Positions 1-7,403 of a DNA stretch of 64,000 nt are shown piece after piece; position 1 is the stretch's first letter; every line of letters begins with the position of its first letter. The translations under genes and the position numbers were made by a program. Origin of the DNA: Leifsonia xyli (GTDB lineage: Bacteria; Actinomycetota; Actinomycetes; Actinomycetales; Microbacteriaceae); assembly GCA_003243275.1 (NCBI GenBank), contig QFQR01000006.1, positions 297,005-361,004 of the forward strand, given 5' to 3'. The notes under the pieces are model-generated. The model had not been told where the DNA came from and ran no database searches. It saw nothing but the letters and a program-made list of their open reading frames with translations.

Positions 1-1208
1 GCCCGCCCGATCACGACGGCGGCCGCGACCATCAGCGCCACCCCGAGCCAGTACGGTGCCGCGTGCGAGAGCTGTGCGTAGAGCACACCCGCGAGGATGG
101 GCGCCACGATCCCGACGCCGGCGTTGAGCGACTGGGCGGCGCCCGCGAGCCATCCCTGCTCGTCGTCGCTGACCGAGTTCGAGAGCACGCCGTCCATCGT
201 GGCGGTCGCGGCGCCTTGGCCGGCCGCGAGCACGAGCGAGCCGACGATGAACAGCCAGGGCTGAGCGAACACCGAGGCGAGCACCGCGAGGGCCACCATG
301 CCGAGCGCCTGCGCGACGATGCCGCTGACGATCACGCCGCGTTCGCCGATCCGGGGCAGCAGCACGCCGAGCAGCCAGCCCTGGATGGCGATGTCGATGA
401 TGCCCACGCTCGCCGTGAGCAGGCCGATCGCGGTGGCGTTCCATCCGATCGAGTCGAGGCCGAGCACGCTGAAGTTGTTGACGAAGAAGCCGAAGGGGAG
501 GCCGACCAGCACGAGGCCGAGCATGAGGGGTCGCAGTTCCGGCCGCCGGAACACCTCGCGGAAGACTGCGAAGGGGTGCAGCGATCCGAGTTCGAGGCGA
601 GCGATGCGCTTCTCGCGCGGCAGGCTCTCGGGCAGGAGGAAGATGCTCAGCACGGCGACGACGGCCGCGATTCCCGCCGTCGCGAAGACGGGGAGGTCGA
701 CGTCGATCGCGGCGAGCAGGCCCCCGGCCGCGGGGCCGACCATCATGCCGATGCCCGAGAGCGCGCCGAGCAGGCCGAAGCGTCGGGCGCGCTGCTCGGG
801 CGGTGTGATGTCGGCGAGGTAGGCGAAGAGCGCGGGCATGTCGCCCGCGGTGAGGCCCTGGATGATGCGACCGAGCAGCAGCATCCCGATCGCGCCGCCG
901 ATGCCGAAGATCAGGTACCCGAGCGCCGCGCCGAAGCCCGCGACGATGATCACCGGGCGTCGGCCGTAGCGGTCGGAGACGCGGCCGAGCAGGGGGGCAA
1001 CGAGGAACGCGCACAGCGCGTTGACGGTCTCGAGCGCGCCGACCCAGAGTGCGAGGTCGTCGTGGTCGGAGACGTAGCGCAGCACGACGAAGGGGAGCAC
1101 GGGGAGCACGACGGTCATGCCGGCGGTGGTCAGCATCGTGATGACGATGAGCATGAGCCAGGCGCGGCGGTTCGCGCGCGGCTCGACGGGGATCGTGGTC
1201 GGGGTCAT
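1..1208 (-). CDS. MFS drug/sugar exporter, TetA-like (C-terminus beyond window)
   Basis: Integral membrane secondary transporter, probably a proton-driven multidrug or tetracycline-type exporter. About 402 residues are visible and the frame runs off the left edge. The N-terminal cytoplasmic loop carries the MFS motif A (GRVSDRYGRRP), and alternating hydrophobic segments follow throughout. Start: ATG at 1208, with no Shine-Dalgarno. On the same strand TTGACT, a 16-bp spacer and TACAGT lie just upstream, with 7 nt between the -10 hexamer and ATG, so the message is probably leaderless. It is divergent from a TetR gene across a 69-bp region holding a perfect inverted repeat, the usual arrangement of an exporter and its repressor. 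The substrate cannot be told from sequence. Confidence 0.85.
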   Translation of the reverse strand, partial: MTPTTIPVEPRANRRAWLMLIVITMLTTAGMTVVLPVLPFVVLRYVSDHDDLALWVGALETVNALCAFLVAPLLGRVSDRYGRRPVIIVAGFGAALGYLIFGIGGAIGMLLLGRIIQGLTAGDMPALFAYLADITPPEQRARRFGLLGALSGIGMMVGPAAGGLLAAIDVDLPVFATAGIAAVVAVLSIFLLPESLPREKRIARLELGSLHPFAVFREVFRRPELRPLMLGLVLVGLPFGFFVNNFSVLGLDSIGWNATAIGLLTASVGIIDIAIQGWLLGVLLPRIGERGVIVSGIVAQALGMVALAVLASVFAQPWLFIVGSLVLAAGQGAATATMDGVLSNSVSDDEQGWLAGAAQSLNAGVGIVAPILAGVLYAQLSHAAPYWLGVALMVAAAVVIGR

Positions 1209-1212
1209 GGCG

Positions 1213-1252
1213 ATAACTGTATCAATACCAATTTTGAAGTCAATACAGTTAT
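1213..1252. promoter_or_regulatory. Operator/promoter between MFS exporter and TetR gene
   Basis: Two perfect 10-bp arms (ATAACTGTAT at 1213-1222 and ATACAGTTAT at 1243-1252) form an inverted repeat with a 20-bp centre. The left arm contains the exporter's -10 hexamer (TACAGT on the minus strand, 1221-1216), and the exporter's -35 TTGACT (1243-1238) touches the right arm. The region is strikingly AT-rich against a 70% GC background. A TetR dimer pair bound here would block exporter transcription. The repeat is seen directly; its role is inferred. Confidence 0.7.
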
Positions 1253-1277
1253 GAAGTCGATTCGCTATGCTGGCGGC

Positions 1278-1889
1278 ATGGTCGACACGATGGGGCGCCG
1301 CGAGCGCAAGAAGGCGGTCACCCGGAAGGCGATCTCCGACGCCGCGACACTGCTGTTCCTGGAGCGGGGATTCGACGAGGTCAGCATCCGGGAGGTCGCC
1401 GAACGGGCGGATGTCTCACCGACCACCGTCTTCGCGCACTTCCCGCAGAAGGAGGCGCTCGTCTTCGACGAAGACGAGGAGCAGCGGGAGCAGATCGTCG
1501 CGGCCGTCCGCGACCGGCCCGCAGGCGTCTCGGCCTCCCAGGCGCTGCACGCGCTCTACCGCGAGGGGCTCCTCAGCCTCGCCGACGACCACGGCGAGAA
1601 GGCGCGCCTGCTGTTCATGGACTTCATCAACCGCACCCCCGCGCTCCGCGACTACGCGGCGCGGATGTGGGTGCGGCACGAGGACGCGCTCGCCGCGGTG
1701 CTCGCGGAGGAGGCCGGCCTCGCGGAGCCGAGCACCGAGATCCGCGTCTACGCCAGGTTCGTGCTGCAGATCCAGGTGCTCGCCACCTGGAGCAGCGACA
1801 CGGCACCCGACATCGATGCGGCGTTCCGCATCCTCGACGGCGGATGGGATGCCTACGCCGCCTGGCACCCGGGGCTCGGCGCTCGCTGA
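1278..1889 (+). CDS. TetR family transcriptional regulator
   Basis: A 203-residue DNA-binding repressor, the usual TetR length. The N-terminal domain holds a helix-turn-helix at about residues 35-55 (VSIREVAERADVSPTTVF); the remaining alpha-helical part is the ligand/dimer domain. It probably controls the divergent MFS exporter and itself through the inverted repeat at 1213-1252. Start: ATG at 1278 is preceded by TATGCT (1266-1271) with a 6-nt gap and no ribosome binding site, so translation is probably leaderless. An upstream in-frame ATG at 1251 lies inside the operator and is less likely. Its stop lies one base from the convergent GNAT stop. Confidence 0.85.
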   Translation: MVDTMGRRERKKAVTRKAISDAATLLFLERGFDEVSIREVAERADVSPTTVFAHFPQKEALVFDEDEEQREQIVAAVRDRPAGVSASQALHALYREGLLSLADDHGEKARLLFMDFINRTPALRDYAARMWVRHEDALAAVLAEEAGLAEPSTEIRVYARFVLQIQVLATWSSDTAPDIDAAFRILDGGWDAYAAWHPGLGAR

Positions 1890-1890
1890 G

Positions 1891-2352
1891 TCAGTCGAGT
1901 CGTCTGCGGAACCAGACGTTCGCGTTGGGGTTGTCGTTGTAGGGGCGCGTCTCCCGGTATCCGCTCGCCCGGTAGAGCGACCCGGCGGCCTCGAGCGAGC
2001 GATTCGTGTCGAGCACCGCCTCGCGCGCGCCGAGCCGCGCGGCGTGCCGTTCGAGCTCCCCGAGCAGCGCCCGACCCCAGCCCCGGCCGCGTGCGGCCTC
2101 GCGCAGGTAGAGGTGCTTCACCTCCGCGCGGTGCGCATCCAGCATCCGGATGCCGCCGCAGCCGACGGGGGAGCCGGCCTCGACCACGAGGAAGACACCC
2201 GCGGGCTCGGTGAACCGGGCCGCATCGGGGAACACCGTGCGGTAGGCGCCCGCCTGCGGGTCGAAGCCGGCCGCGCGCGAGGCGAAGTACTCGGCGAGCA
2301 GCTCGTGCGCGTCGGCGTCGCCGACCGAAGCGACACGGAATACGGGGTCCAT
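1891..2352 (-). CDS. GNAT family N-acetyltransferase
   Basis: A 153-residue acetyl-CoA dependent acetyltransferase of unknown substrate. The acetyl-CoA pyrophosphate loop of motif A is visible as RGRGWGRAL at about residues 88-97, preceded by a beta strand ending KHLYL and followed by a typical motif B region with YRASGY. Length and layout fit a single GNAT domain. Start ATG at 2352 lies 6 nt after a TAGGCT hexamer on the minus strand with no Shine-Dalgarno, so it is probably leaderless. It is divergent from dapB and shares a 26-bp intergenic region with it. Whether it acts on small molecules or proteins is not visible. Confidence 0.85.
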   Translation of the reverse strand: MDPVFRVASVGDADAHELLAEYFASRAAGFDPQAGAYRTVFPDAARFTEPAGVFLVVEAGSPVGCGGIRMLDAHRAEVKHLYLREAARGRGWGRALLGELERHAARLGAREAVLDTNRSLEAAGSLYRASGYRETRPYNDNPNANVWFRRRLD

Positions 2353-2358
2353 CCGCTC

Positions 2359-2372
2359 AGCCTAGATAGGCT
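2359..2372. promoter_or_regulatory. Back-to-back symmetric -10 elements for GNAT gene and dapB
   Basis: The sequence AGCCTA GA TAGGCT gives an identical TAGGCT hexamer on both strands, separated by 2 bp. Each hexamer is followed by exactly 6 nt and then an ATG (2352 leftward, 2379 rightward). Neither gene has a Shine-Dalgarno sequence. This predicts two leaderless transcripts firing from one shared opening region, so the two promoters probably cannot be open at the same time. Confidence 0.65.
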
Positions 2373-2378
2373 GGGGGC

Positions 2379-3119
2379 ATGGCGTACTCGGTCGCCGTCG
2401 TGGGCGCGACGGGCAGGATGGGCACACTCGCGACCCGACTGATCGAGCAGGCGCCCGACCTCGAGGTGCATGCGCTGCTCTCCTCGCGCGACACGATCGA
2501 GACCATCGCGGGGGCCGACCTCGTGCTCGACCTCACCCTTCCCGCGGTGTCGCCCACCGTCGTCGATGCGGCGATCGAGCGGGGCCTCCCGGTGCTCGTC
2601 GGAACCTCCGGCTGGACCGCCGAACGCCTCGCGCGGGTGCGCAGCCGCCTCGGCGAGGAGCCCGCCACGGGCGTCATCGTCATCCCGAACTTCTCGCTCG
2701 GCTCGGTGCTCGCCACGCGGCTCGCGACGATCGCTGCCCCCTACTTCGACTCGATCGAGATCATCGAGGCGCACCACGCGGGCAAGTCCGACTCCCCGTC
2801 GGGCACCGCCATCCGCACCGCCGAGCTGATCGGTGAGGCGCGCGCGGCGCGGGGACCGGTCGCGGCACCGCACGCCGACCAGCGCGCCCGCGGGCAGCAG
2901 GTGGCGAGTGTGCCGGTGCACAGCCTGCGGATGGACGGCGTGCTCGCCGAGCAGCAGGTGATCTTCGGCGGAGTCGGGGAGACGTTGCGGGTGAGCCACC
3001 AGACGGTGTCGGATGCCTCCTACGAGGCGGGCATCCTGCTCGCGTTGCGTGCGCTCCCCGCGACGCGCGGGCTCGTCGTCGGACTCGACGCGCTGCTCGG
3101 GCTCGACGGCGGCGCATGA
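2379..3119 (+). CDS. dapB: 4-hydroxy-tetrahydrodipicolinate reductase
   Basis: Cytosolic NAD(P)H-dependent reductase of the lysine/diaminopimelate pathway, acting on the product of DapA. The 246-residue length is normal. The N-terminal Rossmann motif GATGRMG is at residues 9-15. The family signature with the catalytic histidines and lysine, AHHAGKSDSPSGTA, is at about 131-144. Start ATG follows TAGGCT by 6 nt with no Shine-Dalgarno. The stop overlaps the start of a small membrane-protein gene by 4 bp (ATGA). dapA (8549) and dapF (23585) are elsewhere in the window, so the pathway is dispersed. Confidence 0.96.
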   Translation: MAYSVAVVGATGRMGTLATRLIEQAPDLEVHALLSSRDTIETIAGADLVLDLTLPAVSPTVVDAAIERGLPVLVGTSGWTAERLARVRSRLGEEPATGVIVIPNFSLGSVLATRLATIAAPYFDSIEIIEAHHAGKSDSPSGTAIRTAELIGEARAARGPVAAPHADQRARGQQVASVPVHSLRMDGVLAEQQVIFGGVGETLRVSHQTVSDASYEAGILLALRALPATRGLVVGLDALLGLDGGA

Positions 3120-3562
3120 CGACGCGCATCGGCGTCGTCGTCATGGCGGCGCTGCTCGGGCTGTACCTCGTGTTCGCCGGGTACTACGCGACGGTGCTGT
3201 TCGGCACGGGGCAGCCGGTGGCCATCCTGATCGGCGTGGCGCTGCTCGCGATGGCGCTCATCGCCGCGGGTTTCATCGCGGCCGAGATCGTGTTCGGGGT
3301 CCGGGCGGAGCGGCTCGCCCGCAGGCTCGAGGCGGAGGGTGCGCTCCCGGCGGAGATGCTGCCGCTGCAGGCGAGTGGACGCGTCGACCGCGGGGCGGCC
3401 GACGCGGTGTTCCCCGGCTACGCGAGCGCGGTCGAGGACGACCCCGACGACTGGCGCGCGTGGTTCCGGCTCGCGCTCGCCTACGACGCATCCGGCGACC
3501 GTCGCCGCGCCCGCTGGGCGACGCGGCGCGCCATCCGTCTCGAGCGGGCTCCTCGCCTCTGA
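3116..3562 (+). CDS. Small membrane protein with TPR-like C-terminus
   Basis: A 148-residue protein with two hydrophobic helices (about residues 5-30 and 36-58). A soluble region follows whose last 40 residues (DDWRAWFRLALAYDASGDRRRARWA) read like one tetratricopeptide helix pair. It is translationally coupled to dapB through an ATGA overlap and has no other promoter that I can see. A protein of this type downstream of dapB is, to my knowledge, common in Microbacteriaceae, but its function is unknown. No catalytic motif is visible. Confidence 0.75.
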   Translation: MTTRIGVVVMAALLGLYLVFAGYYATVLFGTGQPVAILIGVALLAMALIAAGFIAAEIVFGVRAERLARRLEAEGALPAEMLPLQASGRVDRGAADAVFPGYASAVEDDPDDWRAWFRLALAYDASGDRRRARWATRRAIRLERAPRL

Positions 3563-3569
3563 CCCTGGG

Positions 3570-3643
3570 GCCAAACGCTGCAGCGTTCGGCCCGCCGCGA
3601 CAGTCAACTCCGCCGCGGTGAGCCGAACGCTGCAGCGTTTGGC
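3570..3643. repeat. Long perfect inverted repeat (22-bp arms) between convergent genes
   Basis: Arms at 3570-3591 and 3622-3643 are exact reverse complements, separated by 30 bp. Each arm also contains the 14-bp palindrome AACGCTGCAGCGTT, so it can fold alternatively as two small hairpins. It lies between the convergent dapB-unit and osmC, so a bidirectional terminator is the simplest reading. There is no T-run. Confidence 0.75.
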
Positions 3644-3650
3644 AGAGAGA

Positions 3651-4076
3651 TCAGGCCAGACTCGCCTCGAGGGTGATCGGGATGCCGGCCAGCGCCTTCG
3701 AGACGGGGCAGTTCTCCTTCGCCTCGGCGGCGAGGCGCTCGAACTCGGCCACCTCGATGCCGACCACCTTGGCGCTCACCAGCAGGTGGCTGCCCGTGAT
3801 GCCCTCGCCCGGCTGGAAGGTGACGGCCGCCGTGACCTGCAGGCTCTCCGGCGCGAACCCGGCACCGGCGAGCGCGTGCGCGAACGCCATCGAGAAGCAC
3901 GCCGAGTGCGCGGCACCGAGCAGCTCCTCGGGGTTGGTGCGGCCGATCTCACCCTCCGCGCGCGCCGCCCAGGTCACCGGGAACTCGGCGGCGTCGCTCG
4001 AATCGAGGGAGGTCGTTCCCGATCCCTGGATCAGGTTGCCGAACCAGAGGGTGGTCGCTTCGCTCGTGACTGCCAT
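3651..4076 (-). CDS. osmC: OsmC family peroxiredoxin (organic hydroperoxide reductase)
   Basis: A cytosolic thiol peroxidase that reduces organic and fatty-acid hydroperoxides. It has 141 residues, as expected for OsmC. The two redox cysteines are in HSACFSMA (about residue 60) and ENCPVSKAL (about residue 124). Start ATG at 4076 has a good GGAGGAG site upstream, and TAGAGT (minus strand, about 4130) can serve as its own -10, so this gene has a leader. It is the third gene of a same-strand group after a thioredoxin-like gene and a DUF4395 gene, which suggests a shared thiol-redox role. Confidence 0.92.
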   Translation of the reverse strand: MAVTSEATTLWFGNLIQGSGTTSLDSSDAAEFPVTWAARAEGEIGRTNPEELLGAAHSACFSMAFAHALAGAGFAPESLQVTAAVTFQPGEGITGSHLLVSAKVVGIEVAEFERLAAEAKENCPVSKALAGIPITLEASLA

Positions 4077-4137
4077 GGGGGTCTCCTCCGCTCAGGTGGG
4101 GCACCGGCGCCCCGCATCCCCACTCTAGGTCGGGGCG

Positions 4138-4626
4138 CTAGGCGGTCGCAGCCTTGCGGATGAGCCCGGCCCGCACGAGCAGCAGGTAGAGCTGGCAGCC
4201 CAGGCAGTAGCCGAACGCCGCGTTGAGGAAGGCGGCGACGAACGCCGCGGCCGCCGCGACGACGAGCCCGTACGGCACCCCCGCGACGTGCAGCACGACA
4301 CCGAGCAGGGTGACGAGGGCGCCGACACCCTGCGCGAAGGTCGGGGGAGCGGCATCCTCCCATTCGGTGGGAAGGGCGAGTCGCGGTCGGACGTAACGGC
4401 GGAAGATGAGCGACCACGGATTGCGTGCGACGCCCGCCGCGGCACTCCACACGAAGATGGCGGCGAGCACCACGAGCAGCAGGAACGCCGGCTGCACGAG
4501 CCGCTCGGCGAGCGTGGGTGCGACCCCCTCGACGAGACCCAGCGCCACGCCGACGAGCAGCAGCACGGAGGTCACGGTCGCGGTGAGGCGCGCACCGCGC
4601 GGGTCGATCCGGGTGGGTCGGGTCAC
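4138..4626 (-). CDS. DUF4395 integral membrane protein
   Basis: A 162-residue protein with about four hydrophobic segments. It fits the DUF4395 family by its NPWSLIFRRYVRPRL stretch and by the conserved cysteine pair near the C-terminus in FGYCLGCQLYLL. The paired cysteines at the membrane suggest thiol-disulfide electron transfer, which is inference. It starts 14 bp after the thioredoxin-like gene on the same strand, so the two are probably co-transcribed. No biochemical role of the family is known to me. Confidence 0.85.
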   Translation of the reverse strand: MTRPTRIDPRGARLTATVTSVLLLVGVALGLVEGVAPTLAERLVQPAFLLLVVLAAIFVWSAAAGVARNPWSLIFRRYVRPRLALPTEWEDAAPPTFAQGVGALVTLLGVVLHVAGVPYGLVVAAAAAFVAAFLNAAFGYCLGCQLYLLLVRAGLIRKAATA

Positions 4627-4640
4627 GGCTGCTCCTCGGG

Positions 4641-5066
4641 TCAGACGGTCGCGGGGGTGCCGAGGAGATGCGCGAGCTCGGCCGTCACGGTGTCGCGGCG
4701 CACGGCACCGCCGATCCGGGCCCGCACCCGTCCGTCGCCGTCCAACACGAGCGTCGTCGGGGTCTGCAGGATGCCGAAGCGCGCCGTGAGCTCGGGGCGC
4801 TCCGCCACGTCGAGCTCCACATGCACGACGCCCGGGGAGGCATCAGCGACCTCGTGGAGCACGCGCGCGGTCGCCCGGCACGGGGTGCAGTACTCGCTGG
4901 AGAACTGCACGAGCGTCGCGGCGGGCGCGAGCTCGACGCCCTCGATCGCCACGGCATCCGGCCGGGTGCGGCGCACCCGCCCCTGCCCGGCACGCCAGGC
5001 GAGTCCCGCGCCGGTCGCCAGCGCGACGAGCGCGACCACGAGAGCGAGAGCGGCGAGCGGATGCAT
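4641..5066 (-). CDS. Membrane-anchored thioredoxin-like protein (CTPC motif)
   Basis: A 141-residue protein with one N-terminal transmembrane helix (about residues 3-24) and a thioredoxin fold whose active site is CTPC (SEYCTPCRATARV). A cis-proline loop, QTPT, follows later. Positive charges lie after the helix (WRAGQGRVRR) and none before it, which by the positive-inside rule predicts that the redox domain faces the cytoplasm. Start ATG at 5066 is 6 nt after TACCGT on the minus strand and has no ribosome binding site. It heads a unit with DUF4395 and possibly osmC. It may be a reductant for OsmC or for the DUF4395 cysteines. Confidence 0.85.
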   Translation of the reverse strand: MHPLAALALVVALVALATGAGLAWRAGQGRVRRTRPDAVAIEGVELAPAATLVQFSSEYCTPCRATARVLHEVADASPGVVHVELDVAERPELTARFGILQTPTTLVLDGDGRVRARIGGAVRRDTVTAELAHLLGTPATV

Positions 5067-5106
5067 GGCGACACGGTAGCCGGGCTCGCCCTGGCGAGAG
5101 CGCACT

Positions 5107-5131
5107 GTGACATCGCGTGACGTCCCGTGAC
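5107..5131. promoter_or_regulatory. Three GTGAC boxes at exact 10-bp spacing
   Basis: GTGAC occurs at 5107, 5117 and 5127, on one face of the helix, in the 114-bp region between the divergent thioredoxin-like gene and thyX. Relative to the predicted leaderless start of the thioredoxin-like gene (5066) the boxes span -41 to -65, a usual activator position. No known regulator is identified. Confidence 0.4.
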
Positions 5132-5180
5132 GCGGCGCGGCGATGTGCGCTGCTCGGCGGGCCCGGATATCGTGAGGGCC

Positions 5181-5927
5181 GTGCCGGAGACCACGAGCGA
5201 CGCGACCCCCATCCAGTTCCGTTCCGACATGACGGTCGAACTCGTGCGCGCGAGCGCCCACGACTCGGATGTGCTGTTCGCGGCACGCGTCTCGACGCAG
5301 GGCGAGAAGACCCTCGACGCCGCCGCATCCGGGGCCGAGGCGACCGACCGCGACCGCGGTCTCATCAACTACCTCATGCGCGACCGTCACGGCTCGCCCT
5401 TCGAGCACAACTCGATGACCTTCTACGTGCAGGCGCCGATCTTCGTGTTCCGCGAGTTCATGCGCCACCGCATCGCCTCCTACAACGAGGAGTCCGGCCG
5501 CTACCGCGAGCTGCGTCCGGTGTTCTACGTGCCGGGCCCCGAGCGCCGTCTCGTTCAGGTGGGCAAGCCGGGCGCCTACGACTTCGTCGAGGGCAGCCCG
5601 GAGCAGTCGGCCCTCGCGGTCGCGGAGTCCCAGGCGGCGGCGACCTTCGCCTACGAGTCGTACCAGCGGATGCTGGCGGCAGGCATCGCGCGTGAGGTCG
5701 CCCGCGGCGTGCTGCCCGTGTCGACCTACTCCTCGATGTACGTCACCATGAACGCCCGCTCGCTCATGAACTTCCTGTCGCTGCGCACCAAGCACCCCGA
5801 CTCGCACTTCCCCTCCTTCCCGCAGCGCGAGATCGAGCTGGTGGCGGAGCAGATGGAGGCGTTCTGGGCCGAGCTCATGCCGCTCACGCATGCCGCGTTC
5901 CAGGCGGGCGGGCGCGTCGCGCCGTAG
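5181..5927 (+). CDS. thyX: Flavin-dependent thymidylate synthase
   Basis: Makes dTMP from dUMP using FAD, NADPH and methylene-tetrahydrofolate. It is a homotetrameric cytosolic enzyme of 248 residues. The ThyX signature RHRIASYNEES is at residues 95-105, and the flavin/nucleotide binding stretch STYSSMYVTMNARSL is in the C-terminal half. I chose GTG at 5181 because TATCGT (5168-5173) ends 7 nt before it, the same leaderless spacing seen at many genes here. An in-frame start at 5127 would put the promoter inside the gene. It is convergent with cls, with an 18-bp gap. Confidence 0.95.
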   Translation: MPETTSDATPIQFRSDMTVELVRASAHDSDVLFAARVSTQGEKTLDAAASGAEATDRDRGLINYLMRDRHGSPFEHNSMTFYVQAPIFVFREFMRHRIASYNEESGRYRELRPVFYVPGPERRLVQVGKPGAYDFVEGSPEQSALAVAESQAAATFAYESYQRMLAAGIAREVARGVLPVSTYSSMYVTMNARSLMNFLSLRTKHPDSHFPSFPQREIELVAEQMEAFWAELMPLTHAAFQAGGRVAP

Positions 5928-5945
5928 CGCATCCGCGGGCGCCGC

Positions 5946-7403
5946 CTACTGCAGCGACGAGGTCAAGCGCATGAGCGAGTCGAGGGCGCGGGATCGCGCG
6001 GGGCGGCGCACCCACTCGTCGAGGGTGAGTTCGCGCGACGTGGCGCGGTAGGCGTCCTCCACCTCGCGCAGCGCGTCGACGAAGGTGCGGCCCTGCACGA
6101 GCAGGGAGACCTCCATGTTGAGGCTGAACGAGCGGATGTCCATGTTGGATGAGCCGATCACCGCGAGGTCGTCGTCGATCGAGAAGTGCTTGGAGTGCAG
6201 CACCGTCGGCGGTGGGTAGAGGTGGATGCGCACCCCGGCGCGCAGCAGCGCCTCGTAGTAGGAGCGCTGCGCGTGGTACACCATGAACTGGTCGCCGATC
6301 TCGGAGACGAACAGCTCGACGGCGACGCCGCGCGCGGCGGCGGTCAGGATCGCGAGCTGCGTCGACTCGTCTGGCACGAAATAGGGGCTCGTGATCGAGA
6401 TGCGCTCGCGTGCGTTCTGCAGCAGGTAGACGAAGAGCTTCAGGTTGTTGTCGTTCTCGAAGCTCGGGCCGCTCGGCACGACCTGCGCGTCGAGCAGCTC
6501 CGCGGATGCCGTGGCAGGCACCGTGATGGGCGTCTCGTCGAGCGGCAGCAGCTCCTGGGTCTCGCTGTACCAGTCCGTCACGAAGACCGCGTCGAGCTCC
6601 CGCACGACGGGGCCTTCGACACGCACCATGAGCTCCTTCCAGTGCAGCCCGCGGCGCAGGTTCTTGGGTTTCAGGTAGCTCGAGTCGATGAGGTTGAGCG
6701 AGCCGGTCCAGCCGATCCGCCCGTCGACGGTCACCAGCTTGCGGTGGTTGCGCAGGTCGGCGCGCTGCCACTGGCCGCGGAGGGGGCGCAGCGGCAGCAT
6801 CGCGCGCCACTCGGCTCCCGCATCCGCGAGGGCGGCGAGGGTCGCCCGCCGGTGCGGGTAGAGGAAACCGGAAAGGTGGTCGGAGAGCACGCGCACCGTG
6901 ACGCCGCGCGCCGAGGCACGACCGAGCGCCTCGATGAACGGGCGGGTGGTGTCGTCGAGCACGAGGATGAAGAACTCGACGTGCACGGTGGAGCTCGCCG
7001 CGTCGATGTCGACGATCATCCGGCGGAACGTCTCCGCGTAGTCGCCTTCGAGCGCGGCCCGGGTGCCGCCGACGACGGGCAGCGCACCGAGCGTGAGATT
7101 CAGCCGGGCGGCGGAGGCGAGCGACTCGGGCCACTCGTCACGGTGCCCGACCTCCCACTCGCCTGGGGTGCGTTCGAGCATCCGCCGGTTCACCTCGAGC
7201 TGCTGCTCCCGCCGCCGTCGCGGCAGGCGCCCCGCCCCGACGATCAGGAACCAGAGGATGCCGACGACGGGGATGAACGCGATCGCGAGGATCCAGGCGA
7301 TCGCGGCCGATGGACTCCGGCGCGCCGAGATGTACAGCGCCGCGGTGAGCACGACGAGGGCGTGCGCGGCCGTCAGCAGCAGCGCGAGGCCTTCAGGGCT
7401 CAC
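5946..7403 (-). CDS. cls: Cardiolipin synthase, phospholipase D type
   Basis: Condenses two phosphatidylglycerols, or PG and CDP-DAG, to make cardiolipin at the membrane. It has 485 residues. Two N-terminal transmembrane helices (PLDc_N region, about 5-60) are followed by two HKD catalytic motifs, NHRKLVTVDGRIGWTGS near residue 225 and HSKHFSIDDDLAVIGSSNMD near residue 405. The GTG start overlaps the stop of the upstream AI-2E family gene by 4 bp, so the two are translationally coupled. The CDP-alcohol gene pgsA, which makes the PG precursor, is at 17264. Confidence 0.93.
   Translation of the reverse strand: MSPEGLALLLTAAHALVVLTAALYISARRSPSAAIAWILAIAFIPVVGILWFLIVGAGRLPRRRREQQLEVNRRMLERTPGEWEVGHRDEWPESLASAARLNLTLGALPVVGGTRAALEGDYAETFRRMIVDIDAASSTVHVEFFILVLDDTTRPFIEALGRASARGVTVRVLSDHLSGFLYPHRRATLAALADAGAEWRAMLPLRPLRGQWQRADLRNHRKLVTVDGRIGWTGSLNLIDSSYLKPKNLRRGLHWKELMVRVEGPVVRELDAVFVTDWYSETQELLPLDETPITVPATASAELLDAQVVPSGPSFENDNNLKLFVYLLQNARERISITSPYFVPDESTQLAILTAAARGVAVELFVSEIGDQFMVYHAQRSYYEALLRAGVRIHLYPPPTVLHSKHFSIDDDLAVIGSSNMDIRSFSLNMEVSLLVQGRTFVDALREVEDAYRATSRELTLDEWVRRPARSRALDSLMRLTSSLQ

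Noticed and set aside
63..1277. Plus-strand extension upstream of the tetR gene to position 63
   Set aside because: It is antisense to the MFS exporter and low-complexity in translation; the real TetR domain begins at 1278 behind its own -10 element.
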